Below, in pieces: positions 8,087 through 17,085 of a DNA stretch of 64,000 nucleotides. A model generated the notes under the pieces. The model had not been told where the DNA came from. It saw nothing but the letters and a program-made list of their open reading frames with translations, and made no database searches. A program made the translations under genes and the position numbers. Within the stretch, counting starts at the first letter, position 1, and every line of letters starts with the position of its first letter. The DNA is from Pseudomonas sp. JUb42 (lineage in GTDB: Bacteria > Pseudomonadota > Gammaproteobacteria > Pseudomonadales > Pseudomonadaceae): the NCBI RefSeq assembly GCF_024807945.1, contig NZ_JANUFD010000017.1, positions 1-64,000 of the forward strand. The letters run 5' to 3'.

Positions 8087-8959
8087 TCAGATCAAAGCAC
8101 CAAAGGCTTCAACGATCTTGTCGATCACCACCCGCACCCGTGCGGTATGGCGCAGATCCTGATGGGTCACCAGCCAGACATCGTAGGTCGTCCCCCGGCT
8201 GCGTTCCGGCCACAGTCGCAGCAAGCCATCCAGTTCGCCCAGACGCACCGGCAGTTCACCGACACCGACGCCCGCAGCGATGGCCCGACGCATCATCAGG
8301 CCCGAGCTTACGGTTGCCGCAATGCGCCCACGGGTGATTGGCTCGGCCGCCAGCGTCACCGGCTTGCCACTGTCCAGATAGGGCTGATAAATCACCATAT
8401 CGTGCCCGGCAAAAGCCTCTCCCTGCACCGGCTCACCATATTGTTCGACATAACCCGGCGCGGCATACAGCGCCAACGGCCATTTAGCGATACAGCGTGC
8501 CACCAGGTCGGGGTTCTCCGGCTTCTGGTTGCGGATGGCGATATCTGCTTCACGTCGCGAAAGGCTTAAAATCTGTGATGAAGCATCCAGACGTACCCGC
8601 ACATCCGGGTGTTCTCGATGGACACTGGCAATGGCCGGAATCACGAAGTCCACGGCCAGGGAGTCGGTGGTAGTGATCCGCACCTCGCCACTGAGGCGGT
8701 TGTCCAGGCCCTGGATCTGCCGCTGCAATTCCAGGGCTGCGCCTTCCATCAACTGCGCCGAGGCGTAGGCCGCTTCCCCCGGTGCGGTCAGCACATAGCC
8801 TTCGGAGGTGCGCAGGAACAGGGTGGTGCCCAGGTCCTTTTCCAGGGCATTGATGCGGCGCCCGACGGTGGCCTGATCCACCCCCAGCAGGCGCCCGGCG
8901 CCGCGCAGTGTCGCCTGGCGGCAGACCGCCAGAAAGATTCGCGTATCGTCCCAGTTCAT
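8087..8959 (-). CDS. LysR-family transcriptional regulator
   Basis: A 290-residue LysR-type regulator beginning MNWDDTRIFLAVCRQATLRGAGRLLGVDQATVGRRINALEKDLGTTLF, the subgroup often written HTH_1 with NWDD. AGGGA lies six bases before the chosen start; an upstream in-frame ATG would add only six residues. It is divergent from the frameshifted MFS transporter with 123 bases between start codons, which suggests it controls that transporter. Confidence 0.9.
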   Translation of the reverse strand: MNWDDTRIFLAVCRQATLRGAGRLLGVDQATVGRRINALEKDLGTTLFLRTSEGYVLTAPGEAAYASAQLMEGAALELQRQIQGLDNRLSGEVRITTTDSLAVDFVIPAIASVHREHPDVRVRLDASSQILSLSRREADIAIRNQKPENPDLVARCIAKWPLALYAAPGYVEQYGEPVQGEAFAGHDMVIYQPYLDSGKPVTLAAEPITRGRIAATVSSGLMMRRAIAAGVGVGELPVRLGELDGLLRLWPERSRGTTYDVWLVTHQDLRHTARVRVVIDKIVEAFGALI

Positions 8960-9082
8960 AAATTCCCTGCGATGCATTTCTGCATCCCTGAAGCGTGAAT
9001 TAACAGCGAGCCTGCATCATCGATCATGGTTAACCTGATGCCAATCCGTCGTTTTCAACGACCACTCTTTGGACATCGAACC

Positions 9083-10301
9083 ATGACTCCGAAAACCGCT
9101 CCTCTGGCCGCCTCGCGCAATGCGATGTGGCTGCATATATTCGCTGGCCTGTGTGCCAGTCTGGTCAGTATCGGCCTGGCGCGCTTTGCCTATACGCCGT
9201 TGATTCCTTCGCTGATCCAGGCCCACTGGTTTTCCGCTGCCGACGTGATCTACCTCGGTGCCGCCAACCTGATCGGCTATCTGATCGGCGCCCTCACCGG
9301 CCGACCCATCGCCAAACGGCTGTCCAACAGCCACACACTGCGCCTGATGATGTTGTTGGTCACGGCGTCGTTCTTTGCCTGTGCCTTTCCCCTGTCGATC
9401 AGCTGGTTCTTCGGCTGGCGTCTGGTGTCCGGCATCGCCGGTGGCGCGATCATGGTACTGGTGGCCGCGACCGTGATTCCCCATGTGCCTGCGGCCCGTA
9501 AAGGCCTGGCCAGTGGCGCGATCTTCCTCGGTGTCGGCGTCGGCATTGCCGGTTCCGGGACCATAGTGCCCCTGCTGTTGTCCCTGGGACTGCACGATGC
9601 CTGGATCGGCCTTGGCTTTGTCGCCCTGCTGCTGACCGCCCTGAGCTGGTTCGGCTGGCCCTCCCGTGAAGCGGCCGCAGCCGTTGCCACACCGGCCCCG
9701 GAAAAAACTGAAAAGGTACAACCGCTGGGCGCGGCCATGTACCTGCTGTTCGGTCAGTATGCCTTGATGGCGGTGGGCCTGGTGCCGGCCATGGTCTTTC
9801 TGGTGGATTACATCACCCGTGGCCTGGGCGCCAGTGCCCATGTCGGGGCGCTGATCTGGATCATGTACGGCGTCGGCTCGATCCTTGGCCCGGTGGTATA
9901 TGGCTGGCTCGCCGACCGTTTCGGCGCGCGCCCTTCGATTCGTCTGGTATTGCTGGTGCAAGCGATAGCCGTGAGCCTGCTCTGCGTGAGTTCGTCTTAT
10001 TGGGTATTGGCCTTGCTGGCCGTGATCATCGGTTCGTTCCCGCCGGGCATCGTGCCCCTGGCCCTGGCGCGGGTGCATGAGCTGGTGCCGCATCATCACC
10101 AGCAGCAACTGGCCTGGAGCCGTGCCACCGTATCGTTCGCCACCTTTCAGGCGCTGGCCGGGTATGCCAGTTCGGCGATCTTCAACGCTACAGGGGGGTC
10201 AGCATGTGCTGTTGTTCGTGATGGCGAGTGTGGCGATTGTCATCGCCCTGGTGGCGGACCTGATCATGCCGCTGCGGGCGCGGCAGACGCAGACCGCGTA
10301 A
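9083..10301 (+). pseudogene. YbfB/YjiJ-family MFS transporter, frameshifted
   Basis: A 12-helix major facilitator of the YbfB/YjiJ group (FAGLCASLVSIGLARFAYTPLIPSLI near the N-terminus). The frame is intact to residue 370 or so (AGYASSAIFNATGG). A run of six G at 10193-10198 then shifts it. Reading the run as five G restores GGQHVLLFVMASVAIVIALV and a stop at 10299-10301, giving a normal 405-residue protein. Left as written, translation continues through the REP to 10426. One extra G in a homopolymer, with clean coding on both sides, is as well explained by a sequence error as by mutation. It is divergent from a LysR gene. The substrate is unknown. Confidence 0.82.
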
Positions 10302-10325
10302 AGACCGGCATACCGCGTCAAGACG

Positions 10326-10389
10326 TTCGCGGGCAAGCCTCGCTCCAACGGGATAACTCAGATCCGTTGGAGCGAGGCTTGCCCGCGAA
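10326..10389. repeat. REP inverted pair, GGAGCGAGGCTTGCCCGCGAA type
   Basis: A nearly perfect inverted repeat: TTCGCGGGCAAGCCTCGCTC at the left end and its complement at the right, both with CCAACGG or its complement inside. It lies between two convergent genes and could act as a bidirectional transcription end. The family recurs at 25695, 40589, 52769, 54849 and, as a half copy, at 63939. Confidence 0.92.
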
Positions 10390-10404
10390 GCATCCGGACT
10401 GTTG

Positions 10405-11028
10405 TTACTTATTGAACGCCGAGTAGCTGTTCATCAGGTTGCGGTAGTTCGGAATGCGCGGCGACAGCAGGTTGGCCAGGCCTTCCATGTCGTTGCGCCA
10501 GTCAACCTGCAGCTCGCAGGCAACCGAGAACCAGTTGACCAGTTGCGCACCGGCAGCGCTCATGCGAGCCCAGGAAGCGCGCTGTACGGTCTCGTTGAAG
10601 GTGCCGGAAGCGTCAGTCACGACAAACACTTCGAAACCTTCAGCCAGGGCCGACAGGGTTGGGAACGCCACGCAGACGTCAGTCACGACACCGGCGATGA
10701 TCAGTTGCTTGCGACCGGTCGCTTTAACAGCCTTGACGAAATCTTCGTTGTCCCAGGCGTTGATCTGGCCAGGGCGCGGGATGTACGGCGCATCCGGGAA
10801 CAGCTCTTTGAGCTCTGGAACCAGCGGGCCGTTGGGGCCGGTTTCGAAGCTGGTGGTGAGGATGGTCGGCAGCTTGAAGAACTTGGCAAGATCCGCCAGG
10901 GCCAGCACGTTGTTCTTGAACTCGTTGGGCGAGAAGTCCTGCACCAGGGAGATCAGGCCGGTCTGGTGATCGACCAACAGAACGACGGCGTCATCTTTGT
11001 TGATACGCTTCCAAGGGGTGAGGCTCAT
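10405..11028 (-). CDS. ycaC: YcaC-like isochorismatase-family hydrolase
   Basis: A 207-residue cysteine hydrolase of the isochorismatase fold, closely resembling Escherichia coli YcaC. The catalytic Asp is in VVLLVDHQTGL (residue 20) and the nucleophilic Cys in IIAGVVTDVCVAFP (residue 119), with RPGQINAWDNEDFVKAV between them as in YcaC. The physiological substrate of YcaC is unknown. AAAGGAG precedes the ATG. It is the last gene of a minus-strand unit, 72 bases after the amidohydrolase, so the two probably act on related amide or nitrogenous substrates. Confidence 0.88.
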   Translation of the reverse strand: MSLTPWKRINKDDAVVLLVDHQTGLISLVQDFSPNEFKNNVLALADLAKFFKLPTILTTSFETGPNGPLVPELKELFPDAPYIPRPGQINAWDNEDFVKAVKATGRKQLIIAGVVTDVCVAFPTLSALAEGFEVFVVTDASGTFNETVQRASWARMSAAGAQLVNWFSVACELQVDWRNDMEGLANLLSPRIPNYRNLMNSYSAFNK

Positions 11029-11100
11029 GGTTTTCTCCTTTCGAGGGGTCTTGCAAATGACGCCGCCACACGCAAGGCGACAGCGTCAGGTGGGTAACAA

Positions 11101-12939
11101 TCAGAATGCGAAACAGGAACAGCCAAACGCGCCCCAGAAACCCTGGAAGTCGCTGACCGGCACACTCGACATGCGCGCCTTGTCATGGCTGTGGGAGTGC
11201 ACGCCGCAGGGACCGCTGCACTGGTGAACCTGGGCCTGCATAGGCGAGGAAGCACGCCAGTGACCTGGCACCTTGACCACCGGCGACCAGTCCGGCAGCA
11301 CCGGCAATGCGGTCGGCGCCAGGTTCTCGAAATCGCCGTCGCCGTAGACCACACGGCCATTGACCACGGTGAGCACCGACTCGATGCCCTTGATGTCTTC
11401 TTCGGCCACGGTGAAATAGTCCGCCGACAGCGCCACCACATCGGCCAGTTGACCGACCTTGATCTGGCCTTTCTTGCCTTGCTCCGACGAGAACCAGGCG
11501 CTGCCGTGGGTGTACAGCTCCAGCGCGGTGGCGCGGGACAGGCCTTCCGGATACAGGGCCAGGCCACCGACGGTGCGACCGCTGACCATCCAGTACAGCG
11601 AAGTCCAGGGGTTGTAACTCGACACTCGGGTGGCGTCTGTACCGGCGCCCACCGGTACGCCTTCGGCGAGCATGCGTTTGATCGGTGGCGTGTGTTCAGC
11701 GGCTTTCTTGCCGTAGCGATCGACGAAGTACTCACCCTGGAACGCCATACGGTCCTGAATGGCAATGCCGCCGCCCAGCGCTTTTACGCGCTCGATGTTC
11801 TTCGGCGTGATGGTTTCGCAATGGTCGAAGAACCACGGCAGACCGGCGAACGGAATGTCCAGGTTGACCTTCTCGAACACGTCGAGCATGCGCGAGATGG
11901 ATTCGTCATAGGTGGCGTGCAGGCGGAACGGCCAGCGATGCTCGACCAGATGACGCACCACAGGCTCCAGATCCTGCTCCATACCGGCAGGCAGGTCCGG
12001 GCGCGGCTCGAGGAAGTCTTCGAAGTCGGCAGCCGAAAAGGTCAGCATCTCGCCCGCGCCGTTGTGGCGCAGGAAGTCGTCGCCCTGATGCAGGGTGACG
12101 GTGCTGGTCCAGTTCTTGAAATCGGTGAGTTCTTCTTTCGGCTTTTGGGTAAACAGGTTGTAGGCGATGCGTACGGTCAGTTGCTTTTCCTTGGCCAACT
12201 GCTCGATCACCGCATAGTCATCGGGGTAGTTCTGGAAACCGCCGCCGGCGTCGATGGCACTGGTCACGCCCAGGCGATTGAGCTCACGCATGAACTGGCG
12301 AGTGGAGTTGACTTGATATTCCAGCGGCAACTTAGGCCCCTTGGCCAGGGTCGAGTACAGAATCATCGCGTTGGGCTTGGCCACCAGCATGCCGGTCGGA
12401 TCGCCATTGGCATCACGCTGGATCTCGCCGCCCGGCGGGTTCGGCGTATCGCGGGTATAACCGGCCACGCGCAAGGCGGCGCGGTTAAGCAGCGCACGGT
12501 CGTACAGGTGCAAAACGAAAACCGGAGTATCGGGCGCAGCCTGGTTCAGTTCTTCCAGGGTCGGCATGCGCTTTTCAGCAAACTGAAATTCGTTCCAGCC
12601 GCCCACCACACGTACCCATTGCGGGGTCGGCGTACGGTCGGCCTGGGCCTTGAGCATGCGCAGGGCATCGGCCAGGGACGGCACGCCTTCCCAGCGCAGT
12701 TCCAGGTTATAGTTCAGACCGCCGCGAATCAGGTGCAGGTGCGAGTCGTTGAGACCCGGAATCACCCGGCGGCCCTTGAGGTCGATGACCTGGGTCGCAC
12801 TGCCGCGCAGGGCCATGACTTCGGCTTCGGTGCCGACGGCAATGAAACGGCCGTCGCTGATGGCAACCGCGTCAGCCTTGGGTTTTTCGCGGTCGACCGT
12901 ATGAAAATTACCGTTAAACAGAATCAGCTCAGCATTCAT
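11101..12939 (-). CDS. YtcJ-like amidohydrolase (Amidohydro_3)
   Basis: A 612-residue metal-dependent hydrolase of the YtcJ/Amidohydro_3 group, which cleaves amide or formamide bonds. It starts with the beta-sandwich segment AELILFNGNFHTVDREKPKADAVAI and the metal-site sequence VIPGLNDSHLHLIRGG. Later come a conserved HATYDES, FDHCE and AGTDATRVSSYNPW, each carrying candidate metal or catalytic residues. AAGGA lies seven bases before the start. No signal peptide is present. It sits between the ABM monooxygenase (39 bases upstream) and the YcaC-like hydrolase. The extreme C-terminus (MQAQVHQCSGPCGVHSHSHDK) is rich in Cys and His and could bind metal. Confidence 0.87.
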   Translation of the reverse strand: MNAELILFNGNFHTVDREKPKADAVAISDGRFIAVGTEAEVMALRGSATQVIDLKGRRVIPGLNDSHLHLIRGGLNYNLELRWEGVPSLADALRMLKAQADRTPTPQWVRVVGGWNEFQFAEKRMPTLEELNQAAPDTPVFVLHLYDRALLNRAALRVAGYTRDTPNPPGGEIQRDANGDPTGMLVAKPNAMILYSTLAKGPKLPLEYQVNSTRQFMRELNRLGVTSAIDAGGGFQNYPDDYAVIEQLAKEKQLTVRIAYNLFTQKPKEELTDFKNWTSTVTLHQGDDFLRHNGAGEMLTFSAADFEDFLEPRPDLPAGMEQDLEPVVRHLVEHRWPFRLHATYDESISRMLDVFEKVNLDIPFAGLPWFFDHCETITPKNIERVKALGGGIAIQDRMAFQGEYFVDRYGKKAAEHTPPIKRMLAEGVPVGAGTDATRVSSYNPWTSLYWMVSGRTVGGLALYPEGLSRATALELYTHGSAWFSSEQGKKGQIKVGQLADVVALSADYFTVAEEDIKGIESVLTVVNGRVVYGDGDFENLAPTALPVLPDWSPVVKVPGHWRASSPMQAQVHQCSGPCGVHSHSHDKARMSSVPVSDFQGFWGAFGCSCFAF

Positions 12940-12978
12940 GACAGTTCCTTCGACTGGAGTGAAAAGACAGAAACAGCA

Positions 12979-13557
12979 TCATTGGTCCTGGCGCGCCGTC
13001 AGCCAGGGCGCAAACAGACGCGTGGCCAGGGGCATGCACAGGTAGACCACCAGCAGGACAATGGTCGCGGTGATCAGGATGTTGCTGACCAGGTAGCTGG
13101 ACAGGATGGCGTGCAGAGAAAACACCGGCCCCCAGAGCAGCGGGATCAGCATGCTCAGGGGCAGGATCACCAGGAAACTCACCACGGCCTGCTTCCAGCG
13201 CGGCGGCTGTGGCGCGTCTTCACTTGGGTTGAACCAGAACTGGCTGTCGGTGTTGACCTCGGTGACATCGCCATCGGCAAGTAAAGGCGCCACTTCTTTG
13301 ATCAACTCTCGACGTTCGTCGGAATCGAGCCAGCGTTGCATGGCCTCAGTGGTACTGAAGCGCAGCACACTGGTGAACAGATGCAGGCCACCGGCCTTGC
13401 CCCGTACCACGTCGACGCCCAGATGGCCGTGATAACCCGCAGCGATACCGACGACCCGGCGCAGCCAGGCTTCATATTGGTCCTCGGAGCCAGCCCTGAT
13501 CCGGTGCTTGATCAGCAGCGTGACCGTTTCCTGATTGAACGGCGTGGTGTCAGACAT
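12979..13557 (-). CDS. ABM-domain monooxygenase-like membrane protein
   Basis: A 192-residue protein. Residues about 10-105 form an antibiotic-biosynthesis-monooxygenase (ABM, ferredoxin-like) domain (TLLIKHRIRAGSEDQYEAWLRRV). The C-terminal part has two hydrophobic helices (AVVSFLVILPLSMLIPLLWG and a longer one near the end), so it is probably anchored in the inner membrane. It overlaps the upstream DoxX gene by eight bases, which argues for translational coupling. Its function in the cluster is not known. Confidence 0.82.
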   Translation of the reverse strand: MSDTTPFNQETVTLLIKHRIRAGSEDQYEAWLRRVVGIAAGYHGHLGVDVVRGKAGGLHLFTSVLRFSTTEAMQRWLDSDERRELIKEVAPLLADGDVTEVNTDSQFWFNPSEDAPQPPRWKQAVVSFLVILPLSMLIPLLWGPVFSLHAILSSYLVSNILITATIVLLVVYLCMPLATRLFAPWLTARQDQ

Positions 13558-13966
13558 TGCGAAGCACTCCGGGCAAACGTGCGTTGAGGGCGAACCGACC
13601 CGGCCCGGCGATCAACAAAGTGGTAAAAACCATCAGCAGCAGCCAGCCGAACTGGCCCTGCTCCAGACTCCACTCCGGATGCACCACCCACAACGCAACC
13701 CCGAGAAGAAACAGAATAGGCAAGCAGGACAATCGCGCCAGCAGGCCGACAGCGATAAACAGCGGACAAATGACTTCGGCGAAAATCGCCAGGATCAGGG
13801 TGAGATTGGCACCCAGATGGAAAGGGTCTTCGATGCTCAGTAACTGATTACTGTAGTCCAGCAACTTGGGCAGGCCGTGGACCTTAAGCAGAAACAGCGC
13901 GCCGCTGAGCCGAAGAAACAACAGGCCCAGGTCATGGGCCATGGCTGTTGATGGGGAGTCTTTCAT
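13550..13966 (-). CDS. DoxX-family membrane protein
   Basis: A 138-residue protein with four predicted transmembrane helices of the DoxX type: GLLFLRLSGALFLLKVHGLPKLLDY, LTLILAIFAEVICPLFIAVGL, LPILFLLGVALWVV and GWLLLMVFTTLLI. DoxX proteins are linked to membrane redox and thiol-stress functions. It is the first gene of the four-gene minus-strand unit ending at ycaC and overlaps the next gene. Its upstream region (13967-14225) carries a REP. Confidence 0.85.
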   Translation of the reverse strand: MKDSPSTAMAHDLGLLFLRLSGALFLLKVHGLPKLLDYSNQLLSIEDPFHLGANLTLILAIFAEVICPLFIAVGLLARLSCLPILFLLGVALWVVHPEWSLEQGQFGWLLLMVFTTLLIAGPGRFALNARLPGVLRNV

Positions 13967-14110
13967 TGCGCACCCGTCTGTCCTTGAGGCCCGCTCCTTT
14001 CAGAGCGGACTTATTTTCAGACTCGATTGTGCAAGGGGTGGGCATGGGGAGATTGAATGGTTGTGCTTTTTCAGAGACCTGGCGAGCGAGCATCCTGACA
14101 CCACCCACCT

Positions 14111-14200
14111 GTGGGACCGGCTTTAGCCGGGAAGACATTGGTGCGGGCGCTAGAAATTTATCGATCTTACCTACGCCTTCCCGGCTAACGCCGGTCCCAC
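14111..14200. repeat. REP inverted pair, ACCGGCTTTAGCCGGGA type
   Basis: GTGGGACCGGCTTTAGCCGG faces CCGGCTAACGCCGGTCCCAC. It lies between the LysR gene and the promoter region of the DoxX operon. Confidence 0.88.
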
Positions 14201-14225
14201 ATTAGGGCTGCGAATACAATTGGAA

Positions 14226-15146
14226 TCAGGCCTGGTCAACCAAGGCTCCGGACATGAACTGGCTGATCCGCGAGCGCAGCCAGCGTTCGGCCGGGTCGTT
14301 GTCATGCACCCCGCTCCAGACCATGGACAACTCGGCAGCGACAATTGGAAACGGCGGTTCGTCGGCACGCAGGGCGCAGCCTTCGACCAGGGCACAGGCG
14401 GCATAATCCGGCACGGTAGCGATCAGTTCGGTGCCCGCCAGCAAGGCGCGCAGACCGTTGAACTGCGGTACACCCAACACCACCTTGCGCGAACGGCCGA
14501 CCTTGGCCAGATCCAGGTCGATATTGCCGCTCAGATCACCAGAGAACGAGACCATGGCGTGGGGGCGTTCGCAGTATTCATCCAGGGTCAGGGCGCCGGG
14601 CCGGGAGTCACCGCGCAGCACCTTGCAGGTGATATCGCGCAGCTTCTTGCGCTTGGCATTGGCGGGCAGATCGGTGGTGTAGCTGACACCCACGGAAATT
14701 TCCCCGGAGGCCAGCATGGACGGCATCAGCAGGTAGTTGGCCCGGCGCACGACGATAATGATATTGGGCGCCTCTTCACGCAGCTGTGTCAGCAGCGGCG
14801 GTAACAGGCCGAATTCGGCGTCATCGGACAGACCGATGCGAAAGACCTCGCAACTGGTCGAGGGATCGAAATCCTTGGCCCGGCTCACCGCGCCGGAAAT
14901 GGTATCCAGGGCGGGCTGGATTTCCTTGAGGATATCCAGCGCCCGCGCCGTCGGCTCCATACCCCGGCCATTGCGCAGCAACAGCGGATCGTCGAACAGA
15001 TCACGCAGACGGGCCAGCGCGGCACTGACCGCTGGCTGCCCCATGAACAGCTTCTCGGCGACACGGGTCAGATTGCGCTCGAACATCAGCGCTTCAAAGA
15101 TCACCAGCAGGTTGAGGTCGACACGGCGCAGATCGTTGCGGTTCAT
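14226..15146 (-). CDS. LysR-family transcriptional regulator (NodD-like subgroup)
   Basis: A 306-residue LysR-type regulator beginning MNRNDLRRVDLNLLVIFEALMFERNLTRVAEKLFMGQPAVSAALARLRDLFDDPLLLRNGRGMEPTARA, the arrangement of the NodD/LinR/PcpR branch. The in-frame ATG at 15179 would add 11 residues that look unlike the family, so 15146 was chosen. It lies upstream of the DoxX-ABM-amidohydrolase-YcaC unit on the same strand and is its likely regulator by proximity. Confidence 0.9.
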   Translation of the reverse strand: MNRNDLRRVDLNLLVIFEALMFERNLTRVAEKLFMGQPAVSAALARLRDLFDDPLLLRNGRGMEPTARALDILKEIQPALDTISGAVSRAKDFDPSTSCEVFRIGLSDDAEFGLLPPLLTQLREEAPNIIIVVRRANYLLMPSMLASGEISVGVSYTTDLPANAKRKKLRDITCKVLRGDSRPGALTLDEYCERPHAMVSFSGDLSGNIDLDLAKVGRSRKVVLGVPQFNGLRALLAGTELIATVPDYAACALVEGCALRADEPPFPIVAAELSMVWSGVHDNDPAERWLRSRISQFMSGALVDQA

Positions 15147-15234
15147 GGAGAGGTCCAGGTCTGAAAGATGTGAAGGCAAACCGTGAAAACTGTGGCGGTG
15201 AATCTTGTGGGAGCAAACGGTGGAAGCAGATTCT

Positions 15235-15323
15235 GTGGGAGCGAATTCATTCGCGAAAGCGATATTTCAGCACTACGCATGCGCCGAATGTACCGACCTC
15301 TTCGCGAATGAATTCGCTCCCAC
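15235..15323. repeat. REP inverted pair, GCGAATTCATTCGCGAA type
   Basis: GTGGGAGCGAATTCATTCGC and its complement across about 45 bases. Short CTTGTGGGAGC and TCGCTCCTACAG partial copies lie on either side (15205, 15340). Confidence 0.92.
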
Positions 15324-15394
15324 ATACTTCGCTACATAAGAATCGCTCCTACAGGGCCCCCTGTAAGGCTGCTTCAACAGGGCAAGCTCCGGTC

Positions 15395-15808
15395 TCACGC
15401 CAGTAAAGCACGGCGCCAGCTGAAAGGTGTCGAACCGATGATACGGGTAAATACCCGGGTGAAATGGGACTGATCAGCAAAACCGCAGTCCAAGCTGATA
15501 CGGGAGATGCTCAAATCGGACTCGGTCAACAGGCGCTTGGCCTTTTCCAGGCGAATGCGCAAAAACCAGTCCCTCGGCGAAACACCGGTGTTCTTCTTGA
15601 ATGCCCGGGAAAAATGACTGCGCGACAGCGAGCACTCACTGGCGATACGGGCGATCGACAGGCCGCGACCCATATGGCTGGCCATGATTTCCTTGGCCCG
15701 GCGCTCCTGCCAGGGTGACAGCGCAACCCGTTCGAGGGCTTGCGGTTCGATCATGACAAGGGCTGGCAAAGTAACGCGATGCAACGAAGACGAACTGACA
15801 GTATTCAT
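15395..15808 (-). CDS. AraC-family DNA-binding protein without effector domain
   Basis: A 137-residue protein made almost wholly of an AraC/XylS double helix-turn-helix: LSIARIASECSLSRSHFSRAFKKNTGVSPRDWFLRIRLEKAKRLL and SISRISLDCGFADQSHFTRVF. The usual N-terminal effector domain (about 150-200 residues) is absent, only about 35 unassigned residues precede the DNA-binding part, and no such domain is seen upstream. It may be a MarA/SoxS-like regulator controlled by its amount. Its target is unknown. Confidence 0.87.
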   Translation of the reverse strand: MNTVSSSSLHRVTLPALVMIEPQALERVALSPWQERRAKEIMASHMGRGLSIARIASECSLSRSHFSRAFKKNTGVSPRDWFLRIRLEKAKRLLTESDLSISRISLDCGFADQSHFTRVFTRIIGSTPFSWRRALLA

Positions 15809-15946
15809 TCCTGGCTCTCCTGTTCAGAGGGGATGACACACTGCAAGTCTGGATCGAGCGCTTCCTTAAAGTCCTTTGCCGGGTATTAATCGTTCTTAAA
15901 TCGACACTAAATTCCGCATTTTCGCTACAGGGTTATTTAGTGAAAC

Positions 15947-16309
15947 TCATATCACAATGCCAGCCAACTCCAGCGCATCGATTAATTGCTCCTCACAGAA
16001 TGGCTTGGCGAGAAAGGCCAGGGCTCCGGCAACCATTACTCTGGAGACCGTCTGTTGGTCGCCGTGAGCGGACATGCACACCACCGGTGGATGCGGGTCA
16101 CTGGCACGCAGATGCCGCAAGACGTCGAGCCCTTGCATGCCCTGCATACGCAAATCGAGCAGGACACAGGCGGCCTGACTGACTTCGCTGGAGGCCAGAA
16201 ACGCTTCCCCCGAAGCGAAACCAACGCTGTGACAGCCCAGGGATTTGAGCAGGTTGCCAAGACTGCTGCGCATAGACACGTCGTCGTCGACAACGCAGAT
16301 CAGAACCAT
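15947..16309 (-). CDS. Receiver-only response regulator
   Basis: A 120-residue single receiver domain. It has the acidic pocket in CVVDDDVSMRSS, the phospho-acceptor Asp in CVLLDLRMQGMQG, the Ser in VCMSAHGD and the conserved Lys in FLAKPF. There is no output domain. It lies 138 bases downstream of the FixJ-like regulator on the same strand, so it may share that transcript and act as a phosphate sink or relay partner. No histidine kinase gene is in the window. Confidence 0.9.
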   Translation of the reverse strand: MVLICVVDDDVSMRSSLGNLLKSLGCHSVGFASGEAFLASSEVSQAACVLLDLRMQGMQGLDVLRHLRASDPHPPVVCMSAHGDQQTVSRVMVAGALAFLAKPFCEEQLIDALELAGIVI

Positions 16310-16447
16310 AAGCTGAACTTCTTGGCCTTTGGGTAGTTAGAAAAGTAGCGTACGCGCAACAGCGCGGAACGGGGATTGACTCTATGTATAGTTGTGCCGC
16401 TCGCCGTCATTTGTAGAACTTTTGTACGAAAAACCTCACGCATGGAG

Positions 16448-17062
16448 TTATTCGACGGCATTCAACCGATCAGCCATTTTCACCAGATCAATCAGGGTTC
16501 GCGCCTGCATCTTGGTCATTAAATGGCGTTTGTGAACTTTGGCGGTAATCTCACTGGTGCCCAGTTCATGGGCAATCTGCTTGATCATCTTGCCGGTGAT
16601 CGCCAGGGCCATGACTTCCCGTTCGCGGGGCGTCAGGGTATCGAAGCGGCGGCGACAGCTTTCGGTCTCCAGGCGCCGGATCAGATTGCCACGATCCTGC
16701 TCCAGAGCCTGACCGATCAGGTCCAGCAGATAGTCGGGCTCGAAGGGTTTGGTCAGGAACTCATGGGCACCGGCCTTGATGGCCCGCACCGACATGGGAA
16801 TGGTGCCGTAGCCGGTCATGAAAATGATCGGGAAATGCAGGCCCCGGCGCATCAGTTCACTCTGCACGTCGAAACCGCTATCTGCCGCCAGGTTGACGTC
16901 CAGCAGCAGGCAGGTCGGCCGCTCGATGAAGTTTTCCTGCAAGAAGTCCTGGGCCGAGGCAAAGCTCTTGCTGACCAGGTCGGCCGAACTGAGCAGGCGG
17001 GTCAGCGACGTGCACATCGTCGGCTCGTCATCGACCACATAAACCACGGGTGTTGCGCTCAT
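16448..17062 (-). CDS. FixJ/NarL-type response regulator
   Basis: A 204-residue two-domain regulator. The receiver (residues 1-125) has VYVVDDEPTM, the Asp in CLLLDVNLAADSGFD, the Thr in IFMTGYG and the Lys in FLTKPFEP. The LuxR-type helix-turn-helix is at about 140-200 (LTPREREVMALAITGKMIKQIAHELGTSEITAKVHKRHLMTKM). The overall form is that of FixJ/StyR/AgmR-like regulators. It starts 23 bases after the STAND ATPase gene, so they probably form an operon. The partner kinase is not local. Confidence 0.9.
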   Translation of the reverse strand: MSATPVVYVVDDEPTMCTSLTRLLSSADLVSKSFASAQDFLQENFIERPTCLLLDVNLAADSGFDVQSELMRRGLHFPIIFMTGYGTIPMSVRAIKAGAHEFLTKPFEPDYLLDLIGQALEQDRGNLIRRLETESCRRRFDTLTPREREVMALAITGKMIKQIAHELGTSEITAKVHKRHLMTKMQARTLIDLVKMADRLNAVE

Positions 17063-17085
17063 AAATCGGTTATCCGTAAACCCGG

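Noticed and set aside
11185..13284. A 699-residue plus-strand open frame
   Set aside because: It is antisense to the amidohydrolase and ABM genes, with composition typical of a GC-rich shadow frame (long His/Gln/Arg-rich runs).
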